NCBI GenBank assembly: GCA_964529445.1
Contig: CAZGWJ010000130.1
Coordinates: 1-5,422, forward strand
Length of the DNA stretch: 5,422 nt
Direction: 5' to 3'
Source of the DNA: CAZGWJ01 sp964529445
GTDB taxonomy: Bacteria; Oederibacteriota; Muellerivitia; Muellerivitales; Muellerivitaceae
The notes beneath the pieces were generated by a model. That model was not told where the DNA came from. It made no database searches and worked only from the letters and a program-made list of their open reading frames with translations. The number at the start of each line of letters is the position of its first letter. Position 1 is the stretch's first letter. The position numbers and the translations under genes were made by a program. Positions 1 through 5,350 of the stretch are shown piece by piece.

Positions 1-957
1 GACCTGGGGAACGCCCACGCCGGCCACGATCCGCGTGGTGCAGATGGAGCCCGGACCGACCCCCACCTTGACGGCGTCGGCTCCCGCGCCGACCAGTTCC
101 TTTGTGGCCTCCTCGGTGACCACGTTGCCGGCGATGAGGTTCAGCTTCGGGTACCTCTTCCGGAGGCGGGCCACGGCCTTGACGACACCCTCGGAATGGC
201 CGTGCGCCGTGTCCACCACCAGAGCGTCCACGCCCGCCGCCACCAGGGCCTCGGCGCGCTCATCGGTGTCGGCGGCCACTCCCACGGCGGCCCCGACGCG
301 CAACCGGCCCAATTCGTCCTTGCAGGCGTTGGGATACTTAATCCGCTTGTTGATGTCCTTGATCGTGATGAGGCCCTTCAGCATGCCCTTCTTGTCCACC
401 ACCAGGAGCTTCTCGATGCGATGCTTGTGGAGGGTCTCCTCGGCTTCCTCGAACCGGGTGCCGACCGGGACGGTGACCAGACGGTCCTTGGTCATGACGT
501 CCTCGATCGGAAGATCCGTGCGCTTGAGAAAACGCAGGTCGCGGTTCGTGACGATGCCCACCAGACGGCCGTCCGGCTGGACGATAGGGATGCCCGAGAT
601 GTGATACTTTCGCATGATCTCGAAAGCATCGGCGACCTTCTTGTCGGGGGTCAGGGTGATGGGGTCCTTGATCATCCCGGCCTCGGAACGCTTCACCTTG
701 TCCACCTCGCCGGCCTGGTACCCGATCGGACAATTCTTGTGGAGGATGCCGAAACCGCCCTCCTGGGCCAGTGCGATAGCCAAGCGGGATTCGGTGACGG
801 TATCCATGGCGGCTGATAGGATGGGAATGTTGAGGCGGATACGGGCGGTCAGATCCGTGGAGACATCGGTGTCACGAGGGAGCACATCGGACTTTTGCGG
901 CACAAGGAGGACATCATCGAAGGTCAAGGCGGTCCGCATCTTGTCCGTTTCCTGCAT
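1..957 (-). CDS. guaB: IMP dehydrogenase (IMPDH), N-terminal 319 codons, cut by window edge
   Basis: IMPDH oxidises IMP to XMP with NAD+, the committed and usually rate-limiting step of cytosolic GMP synthesis. The reading frame is open from an ATG at 957 to the window edge, giving 319 of about 490 residues usual for the family. Visible are the N-terminal LTFDDVLLVPQ motif (residues 11-21), the first barrel segment with SAAMDTVTE (48-56), and two CBS repeats forming the regulatory Bateman module (about 93-145 and 153-205; SGIPIVQPDGRLVGIVTNRD and IEKLLVVDKKGMLKGLITIK). The barrel then resumes with VVDTAHGHS (D249), LIAGNVVT (274-281) and the catalytic loop GPGSICTTRIVAGVGVPQ with the nucleophile C306. 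The active-site flap lies outside the window. The start is supported by a Shine-Dalgarno 11 nt upstream; an internal ATG (residue 7) is a weaker alternative. A near-consensus promoter precedes it, so it is probably transcribed independently of the upstream genes. Identification is very secure. Confidence 0.98.
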   Translation of the reverse strand, partial: MQETDKMRTALTFDDVLLVPQKSDVLPRDTDVSTDLTARIRLNIPILSAAMDTVTESRLAIALAQEGGFGILHKNCPIGYQAGEVDKVKRSEAGMIKDPITLTPDKKVADAFEIMRKYHISGIPIVQPDGRLVGIVTNRDLRFLKRTDLPIEDVMTKDRLVTVPVGTRFEEAEETLHKHRIEKLLVVDKKGMLKGLITIKDINKRIKYPNACKDELGRLRVGAAVGVAADTDERAEALVAAGVDALVVDTAHGHSEGVVKAVARLRKRYPKLNLIAGNVVTEEATKELVGAGADAVKVGVGPGSICTTRIVAGVGVPQV

Positions 958-968
958 AACGGGGAAGG

Positions 969-975
969 CTCCTTA
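969..975 (-). promoter_or_regulatory. Ribosome binding site of guaB
   Basis: The minus strand reads TAAGGAG, a strong Shine-Dalgarno core, with 11 nt between its last G (969) and the ATG at 957. The spacing is slightly long but favours this ATG over the internal ATG at 939. The site lies directly 3' of a leader hairpin (978-1011). Confidence 0.7.
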
Positions 976-977
976 GT

Positions 978-1011
978 GCGGCTGAAAAGGCGGGAGGGTT
1001 GAAAGAGCCGC
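978..1011 (-). other. Possible hairpin in the guaB 5' leader
   Basis: On the minus strand GCGGCT (1011-1006) and AGCCGC (983-978) are perfectly complementary 6-bp arms around a 22-nt loop that is almost free of G. The structure falls between the predicted transcription start and the guaB Shine-Dalgarno, ending 2 nt before TAAGGAG. It could affect translation or mRNA stability. The stem is short and the loop large, so it may be chance in GC-rich DNA. It does not resemble a known guanine riboswitch. Confidence 0.3.
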
Positions 1012-1025
1012 TGAATTAAGGCGTT

Positions 1026-1054
1026 AATATAATCCCCACCATCGGTAGTGTCAA
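1026..1054 (-). promoter_or_regulatory. Predicted sigma-70 promoter of guaB
   Basis: The minus strand shows a perfect -35 hexamer TTGACA (1054-1049), a 17-bp spacer (1048-1032) and a -10 hexamer TATATT (1031-1026, five of six consensus bases). The spacing is optimal, and this AT-rich patch stands out from its GC-rich surroundings. Transcription would start near 1017-1020, leaving a leader of about 60 nt before the guaB ATG at 957. No extended -10 TG is present. I see no PurR-like operator, so regulation cannot be read from the sequence beyond strong basal strength. Confidence 0.85.
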
Positions 1055-1145
1055 CAGTCCGGTAGACCCTCTAGATGTTGAAAATCAGGGATTTCGCCGT
1101 CCACAAACGGTGACATCGGCTAGGAAGCGACCGATTTGCGCCGGA

Positions 1146-1163
1146 TCCGGGATACGTCCCGGA
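1146..1163 (-). other. Perfect 7-bp hairpin just downstream of the zinc-finger membrane protein gene
   Basis: TCCGGGA and TCCCGGA flank a CGTA tetraloop, giving a compact perfect stem starting 16 nt after the upstream gene's stop codon. The position suits a 3'-end stabiliser or transcription pause site. No T-run follows on the minus strand, so it is not a canonical Rho-independent terminator. Termination here may depend on Rho or be incomplete. Confidence 0.4.
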
Positions 1164-1178
1164 ACACCCCCCATGGAC

Positions 1179-2342
1179 TCAATGCCAATCCCCGAAGGCG
1201 GCGCGATAACCGGGGATCTTCTTCCAGGTCAGGTACCATCGGAAATGATCCGTGAATGCCGCGATGTAGCGGCTCTCGCTCATGCGGGCGGGAACCCATC
1301 CCTCCCGTTTCCCGATCTGCGCGATCTTCTGCATATGCTTCACGTAGAGGGCGTCGACCGGATCCTGGGGATGGTGGGTGTTCATGAGAAATTCCGCCTG
1401 GGTGTCCTTCCCGGCAAAACCGTTCGTCGAACACCAAATCCCGTTGTTGAAGACCGTGACAAAGGCCACCCGGGGAGCCATGGATCCGGGAAGTTTCATC
1501 AAGTGCGCGTAGACGCCCACGCTCTCTTTCACGAAGGCGGCGATGAAATTGGGCGAGGGGGCCTGCGGCGCCGTCATCTGGATCAGCGGAAAGAAACCCA
1601 TGGCCTGGAGCTTGGATTCCAACTCCAGGTAGGTGGCGATATCCAATTCTCCCACCTGTGATACCTGGACCTTGACGACGTGTACGGGCAGGACCGCCTC
1701 GACCGTTTTCACGGCAGGCCGACGGGCAAGGAGCAAAAAGGGAGCCGAGAGGAGGAGGACGACCAACAGGGCGGCAAGCCCGGCAAGGACCGGAATGGGG
1801 AGGCGAAGGGCGCGGGATGCCCGTCCCAGGGTCTTTTCCAATCTCCACCCGAGCGCGACGAGGGGAGAGGCATCCCGCCGCGGTTGTTCGTAGCCGAAAC
1901 CAGGGACCGCCCGCAAGGGGACCGGCTCAGAAGACGCCTGGACGGTGAAAGAAGCCGGGGAAGGCGCCGGCGCCCCCCCGCTCTCCTTACCGGGAGTCGG
2001 AATGGTATCGGATTCCTCCATCCTCGGTGGCGGGGCCGCCTCCGGAGGGGCGGGCGACGGTCGAGGTCCCGGAGCCGGGTCCGACGGCGGAACCGGAGTT
2101 CCCACTTCGGTCCCTGAGCCGAAAAGCCCCAGGGGATCATCATCCACGCGGGCCGTCTTCTTCAACAGGCGGTCCAGGTCCTCCAGGGAGGACGGGGCGG
2201 TTTTGGGCTCCTCGAAGCAACCGCGGCAAAGGGTCTGTCCCTCCACGGTGATCAGGCACACGGAACAGAAGGATTTTCCGCATTTCGCGCAATCCGCCAC
2301 GGCCTTCTGCCCAGGATGAAAAACGCAGGTTTCCTCGCTCAT
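1179..2342 (-). CDS. Uncharacterised single-pass membrane protein with N-terminal B-box-like zinc finger and Pro-rich linker
   Basis: A 387-residue protein of unknown function. Residues 6-42 carry a Cys/His array, C6-x2-H9, C18-x2-C21, C26-x2-C29, C39-x2-C42, typical of B-box-type zinc fingers and probably binding two zinc ions. An acidic stretch (53-70) and a Pro/Ala/Ser-rich low-complexity linker (about 79-142) follow. A basic segment (R167, K170, R174, R177, R180) leads into one strongly hydrophobic helix at about 183-206, then R207-R208. The last ~175 residues form a mixed, aromatic-rich domain (FFPLIQM, VAFVTVFNNGIW, HFRWYLTWKKIPGYR) that I cannot assign to a family. The zinc module is probably cytoplasmic and the C-terminal domain outside the membrane, but charge asymmetry is weak. 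The ATG overlaps the ridA stop as ATGA and has GAGG 5 nt upstream, so translation is likely coupled to ridA. A long internal reading frame at 1120-1848 on the same strand lacks family features and is a shadow. The gene being real is well supported; function is unknown. Confidence 0.88.
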   Translation of the reverse strand: MSEETCVFHPGQKAVADCAKCGKSFCSVCLITVEGQTLCRGCFEEPKTAPSSLEDLDRLLKKTARVDDDPLGLFGSGTEVGTPVPPSDPAPGPRPSPAPPEAAPPPRMEESDTIPTPGKESGGAPAPSPASFTVQASSEPVPLRAVPGFGYEQPRRDASPLVALGWRLEKTLGRASRALRLPIPVLAGLAALLVVLLLSAPFLLLARRPAVKTVEAVLPVHVVKVQVSQVGELDIATYLELESKLQAMGFFPLIQMTAPQAPSPNFIAAFVKESVGVYAHLMKLPGSMAPRVAFVTVFNNGIWCSTNGFAGKDTQAEFLMNTHHPQDPVDALYVKHMQKIAQIGKREGWVPARMSESRYIAAFTDHFRWYLTWKKIPGYRAAFGDWH

Positions 2343-2749
2343 GACAACCTCAGTACTCCTTCACGCCCCTGCACCACAGCGACGGCGTCGATCTCGATCG
2401 AGGCCCCCTTCGGCAAGGAGGCCACCTGGACGGTAGTCCGGGCCGGATAGGGAGGCTTCAACCTGGCTTCGAGGACGCTGTTCACGGCCTCGAAATCCGC
2501 CAAGTCCTTCAAGTATACCGTCAAACGGACGACCCGACGCAACGAAGTGCCGCCCTCCCGGAGAACCGCCTCCAGATTGTCCAGAACGCGTCCCGCCTGG
2601 TCTTCCATGCTACCCGACACCAGATTGCCGGTGGCCGGGTCCAGAGGGATCTGCCCCGCGCTGAAGACGAAGCCACCGGCCATCACCGCCTGGGAATAGG
2701 GCCCGATGGGCCGGGGTGCCCCTTCCGATTCTACCGCTTGAATATCCAT
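2339..2749 (-). CDS. ridA: RidA family reactive intermediate (enamine/imine) deaminase
   Basis: RidA (YjgF/YER057c/UK114 family) is a cytosolic homotrimer that hydrolyses 2-aminoacrylate and related imines released by PLP enzymes such as threonine/serine dehydratase, protecting other PLP enzymes from damage. From the ATG at 2749 the product is 136 residues, close to the family norm. Visible hallmarks are PIGPYSQAV (14-22, Y18), FVFSAGQIPLDPATG (27-41), the helix with LDNLEAVLREGG (56-67), VVRLTVYLKDLADF (73-86), YPARTTVQV with the substrate-carboxylate-binding arginine R104, and SLPKGASIEIDAVA with E119. An ATG at 2770 would add 7 residues, but it has no Shine-Dalgarno, whereas GGGAGG sits 9 nt before 2749. 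The gene lies 196 nt after rel/spoT with no evident promoter or terminator between. It overlaps the next gene by ATGA. Co-transcription with rel/spoT is likely and fits a role in amino-acid stress. Confidence 0.96.
   Translation of the reverse strand: MDIQAVESEGAPRPIGPYSQAVMAGGFVFSAGQIPLDPATGNLVSGSMEDQAGRVLDNLEAVLREGGTSLRRVVRLTVYLKDLADFEAVNSVLEARLKPPYPARTTVQVASLPKGASIEIDAVAVVQGREGVLRLS
2348..2351 (-). promoter_or_regulatory. Ribosome binding site inside the 3' end of ridA
   Basis: The minus strand has GAGG with a 5-nt spacer before the ATG at 2342. A second AAGGAG (2361-2356) lies 13 nt from the ATG. Both are within the last ridA codons, consistent with reinitiation or translational coupling at the ATGA overlap. 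Confidence 0.55.
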
Positions 2750-2758
2750 GGGGATGAA

Positions 2759-2764
2759 CCTCCC
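2759..2764 (-). promoter_or_regulatory. Ribosome binding site deciding the ridA start
   Basis: GGGAGG on the minus strand, 9 nt before the ATG at 2749. It lies inside the 7-codon extension that the alternative ATG at 2770 would add, and it is the main reason for choosing the downstream start. Confidence 0.65.
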
Positions 2765-2945
2765 AAGCATTGATCCCGGGGTTGTCGGAGGCGATCACTC
2801 GGGACCGAAGGTTCCCCGACGAACCACGCCAACACCGATCCCCCGTTGTCGTTTCGCACCCGGGCCGAAAGACGTTCCGGAACCGGTCGCCGCCTTCTCC
2901 AAGCCACTCCCGCCGGAACGAACACCACTCCGCGGACCTCGCGAA

Positions 2946-5189
2946 TCACCTCGGCTCGGTCCGGAATGACTTCAGGACGCCCGGAACCGCCAAGAATCGC
3001 CTTTTCACGTCTTCCAATTGCGCGGCACCGTGGATCTCGATGAGAAAATAGCCCTGCACCTCCCCGCCGGAAAGCGTCTTGGCGCTGGACTCGCGCACCC
3101 GGACCCCCGCGGCCGCGAGAGCCGACCAAAGGTCGGCCACCAGCCCCTGCCGGTCACGGGCCCGCACCTCCACGGCCACCTCGTAGCGCCGCTCGCGGCC
3201 GGTCAACGCGACCCCCTCCTCCCAGGCCACCTTCACCATCCGTCCCTCGTCACCCGCCAGATTCAGGGTATTGGAGCAATCGACCCGGTGGATGGACACC
3301 CCGCGGCCGCGGGTGATGTAACCCACGATGGGATCGCCCGGAAGGGGCGTGCAACAACGCGCGAAACGGACCAGCAGGTCCCGCTGCCCTTCCATGACGA
3401 TGCCCTGGCTGGAGTGGACCTTTCCCGCCGACGCTTCCCGGGGAGTACGGACCGCCGCCCTCGACGCGCGTTCCTCAGTCTCCCGGGCGGGCTTCTCATC
3501 CGGAGGAAGCTGGGCGGCCACCTTGTTGAGCACACTCCGGGCCGAGACCTCCCCATGGCCGATGTTGGCCAGGAGTTCCTCCAGCGAATGACAGTTGAAC
3601 GTGGCCGAGACGGATTCCAGGAGTCCCGACCGTTGGACCGAGGGAAGGTCGATCCCGGCCCGTTCCGCCTCGTTCTCCAGGGTCTTGCGGCCGGCCTCGA
3701 CCTCCTCGAGGGACAAATGGGTGCGGAACCAATGCCGGATCTTGTTGCGCGCCCGGTTCGTGACGGCGATCTTCAACCAGTCGCGGCTGGGAGAACGGTC
3801 CGAACGGGTCAGCACCTCGATGATGTCCCCGCTCTGGAGCCGGTACTTGAGAGGGACCATGCGGCCGTTGGCCTTCACACCCATGCAATGATTGCCGACA
3901 TCGGTGTGGACCGCGTAGGCGAAATCCAGCGCCGTGGCCTCCCGCGGAAGTTCCTTCACGTCGCCCTTCGGCGTGAAGGCGAACACCTCCTCCTCGAAAA
4001 GATCCATCTTGGGGATCTCGGAGAATTCCGACTGGTCCCGGATCTCCTGCTGGAGTTCAATGAGGCCCCGCATAGCCGCGAATTTCCGGTCGGCTTCCTC
4101 TGCGGCCCTTCCCTCCTTGTACGCCCAATGGGCCGCGATCCCCACCTCGGCGGTGTCGTGCATGTCCCGCGTACGGATCTGGATCTCGAGGGGCTGCCCG
4201 CCGGGACCCATCACCGTGGTGTGAAGGCTCTGGTACCCGTTGTCCTTCGGCATGGCGATGTAGTCCTTGAAGCGCCCCGGGACCGGCATCCACAGCGTGT
4301 GCACGAGCCCCAGGATCTCGTAGCAATCCTTCACGCTCCCGGTGAGGATCCGGATGGCCAAAAGGTCGAAGATCTCCTCGAAGCTCTTGTTCTGGGTGGT
4401 CATCTTCCGCCAGATGCTGGCGTAATGTTTCGAGCGTCCCGTGATCTGCCCCTCCAGGCCGGATGCCGCCAGTCGATCCTTGAGTCCCCGGATCACCAGG
4501 CGGATCATGTCGTCCCGCTCGGCTTGCTTGAGGAACACCATGCGCGTGAGCTCGTAATAGGTCTCCGGGTCCAGGAACCTCAAGCAGAGGTCCTCCAGTT
4601 CCCCTCGCATCCGGGCCATGCCCAGGCGGTGCGCCAGGGGCGCGTACACATCCTGGGTTTCCAGGGCGATGCGGCGCTGCTTGTCGACCGGGAGGTACTG
4701 GAGGGTCCTCATGTTGTGCAGGCGGTCGGCCAGCTTGATCAGAATGACGCGCACGTCCTTCGCCATGGCCACCAGCATCTTCCGGAGGCTTTCGGATTGG
4801 CGCTGCGTGCCGTCGGTGAACTGGCGCTTCGAGAGCTTGGTGACACCCTCGACGAGGGTGACAACCTCCTCGCCGAACTCCTCCCGGAGCGTTTCGCGGG
4901 AAAGGGAGGAATCCTCGAGCGTGTCATGCAGGAGAGCCGATGCCACGGTCACGGGATCCATGTTGAGATCGACCAGGATTTCGGCCACGGCCAGCACATG
5001 GGTGATATAGGGATCCCCGCTCAGGCGCGATTGTCCCGCGTGGGCCTTCTCGGCATATTCATAGGCCTTGAGAAGAAGCTGACGAGCGGATGGCGGGGCC
5101 GGGTCCGGATCCCCGGGAACGGGATGCGAAGAGGACGCGCTTGCAAAGGAACGCGACCCCATCTTATCGAGAAGGGTCTGGATCGTCAT
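2946..5189 (-). CDS. spoT: Bifunctional (p)ppGpp synthetase/hydrolase, RelA/SpoT family
   Basis: Long RSH enzyme that makes (p)ppGpp from ATP plus GDP/GTP and hydrolyses it, mediating the stringent response. Numbered from the ATG at 5189 (747 aa, within the usual long-RSH range). After a Pro/Ser-rich N-terminal tail (about 12-35), the HD hydrolase domain has H50, PYITH (H64), HDTLED (H88, D89, E92, D93) and KLADRLHNMRTL (D155), all expected catalytic residues. The synthetase domain has GRSKHYASIWRKM (251-263), FDLLAIR (D275), RFKDYIA (306-312), NGYQSLHT and LEIQIRT (E335). RFKD is the RxKD form of bifunctional enzymes, not the ExDD form of monofunctional RelA. Then come TGS (about 396-460), a conserved-cysteine/zinc region (RCCTPLPGD, C612-C613, H634, C638) and a C-terminal ACT domain (about 667-743). 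GAGG 5 nt upstream supports the ATG; an in-frame GTG at 5204 would add 5 residues but abuts a G8 run. It is probably the first gene of a unit with ridA. The symbol could equally be rel or relA; bifunctionality is inferred from motifs. Confidence 0.97.
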   Translation of the reverse strand: MTIQTLLDKMGSRSFASASSSHPVPGDPDPAPPSARQLLLKAYEYAEKAHAGQSRLSGDPYITHVLAVAEILVDLNMDPVTVASALLHDTLEDSSLSRETLREEFGEEVVTLVEGVTKLSKRQFTDGTQRQSESLRKMLVAMAKDVRVILIKLADRLHNMRTLQYLPVDKQRRIALETQDVYAPLAHRLGMARMRGELEDLCLRFLDPETYYELTRMVFLKQAERDDMIRLVIRGLKDRLAASGLEGQITGRSKHYASIWRKMTTQNKSFEEIFDLLAIRILTGSVKDCYEILGLVHTLWMPVPGRFKDYIAMPKDNGYQSLHTTVMGPGGQPLEIQIRTRDMHDTAEVGIAAHWAYKEGRAAEEADRKFAAMRGLIELQQEIRDQSEFSEIPKMDLFEEEVFAFTPKGDVKELPREATALDFAYAVHTDVGNHCMGVKANGRMVPLKYRLQSGDIIEVLTRSDRSPSRDWLKIAVTNRARNKIRHWFRTHLSLEEVEAGRKTLENEAERAGIDLPSVQRSGLLESVSATFNCHSLEELLANIGHGEVSARSVLNKVAAQLPPDEKPARETEERASRAAVRTPREASAGKVHSSQGIVMEGQRDLLVRFARCCTPLPGDPIVGYITRGRGVSIHRVDCSNTLNLAGDEGRMVKVAWEEGVALTGRERRYEVAVEVRARDRQGLVADLWSALAAAGVRVRESSAKTLSGGEVQGYFLIEIHGAAQLEDVKRRFLAVPGVLKSFRTEPR

Positions 5190-5194
5190 GAGAA

Positions 5195-5198
5195 CCTC
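5195..5198 (-). promoter_or_regulatory. Ribosome binding site deciding the spoT/rel start
   Basis: GAGG on the minus strand, 5 nt before the ATG at 5189. The wider initiation region TGAGGTTCTCATGA matches that of the zinc-finger membrane gene (TGAGGTTGTCATGA) at 13 of 14 positions. The alternative GTG at 5204 has only the G tract directly against it, too close to act as a Shine-Dalgarno. Confidence 0.55.
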
Positions 5199-5249
5199 AT
5201 CCACCCCCCCCGGTCAGCGCACGGGAAGGACGGGAACAACTTTCAAGAT

Positions 5250-5278
5250 ACGATAGACGCTCCGGGGATTGAATACAA
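5250..5278 (-). promoter_or_regulatory. Weak promoter candidate for spoT/rel
   Basis: On the minus strand TTGTAT (5278-5273) and TATCGT (5255-5250) are separated by exactly 17 bp, with three and four consensus matches respectively. The region is the most AT-rich part of the gap upstream of the gene. The match is poor, so this is only a candidate; its -35 overlaps one arm of an inverted repeat (5274-5301). Confidence 0.25.
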
Positions 5279-5301
5279 GGGGATGCCTGACGAGCCTTGT
5301 A
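5274..5301. repeat. Perfect 7-bp inverted repeat upstream of spoT/rel
   Basis: TACAAGG (5274-5280) and CCTTGTA (5295-5301) are perfect reverse complements separated by 14 bp. Their centres are 21 bp apart, about two helical turns, as for a dimeric DNA-binding protein. One arm overlaps the weak -35 candidate TTGTAT. It could be an operator, an RNA hairpin near the 3' end of the preceding transcript, or chance. Confidence 0.35.
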
Positions 5302-5313
5302 AAACCGTCCTCA

Positions 5314-5330
5314 GCCCGGTTCGAACGGGC
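5314..5330. repeat. Short GC-rich inverted repeat in the gap upstream of spoT/rel
   Basis: The plus strand shows GCCCG, a 7-nt spacer GTTCGAA, and CGGGC. It could form a stable hairpin in the transcript of the upstream gene, 20-odd nt after that gene's probable stop at 5351. A T4 run follows on the minus strand, but only after an 8-nt gap, so it is a poor Rho-independent terminator. On the minus strand it mimics a tRNA T-arm, but no tRNA surrounds it. Confidence 0.35.
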
Positions 5331-5350
5331 CGCCTCGAAAACCCGGACAG

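Noticed and set aside
35..976. Several overlapping plus- and minus-strand open frames across guaB
   Set aside because: The minus-strand frame entering at the window edge encodes unmistakable IMPDH over its full length; the others lack family motifs.
1080..1095. GAAAATC/GATTTC imperfect inverted repeat upstream of the guaB -35
   Set aside because: One arm needs a bulge, the loop is 3 nt, and its position does not match a known purine operator; too weak to call a regulatory site.
2799..2818. Imperfect hairpin (GGGACC / GGTTCCC) in the spoT/rel–ridA gap as a terminator
   Set aside because: The stem needs a bulge, the loop is 3 nt, and no T-run follows on the minus strand.
2874..2883. GTTCCGGAAC, a perfect 10-bp palindrome in the spoT/rel–ridA gap
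   Set aside because: Short and isolated; GC-rich palindromes of this size are expected by chance and no promoter is nearby.
2731..3129. A 132-residue minus-strand frame spanning the end of spoT/rel, the gap and the start of ridA
   Set aside because: It overlaps the conserved ACT domain and RidA N-terminus out of frame and is Arg/Gly-rich with no recognisable motif. I treat 2750-2945 as non-coding.
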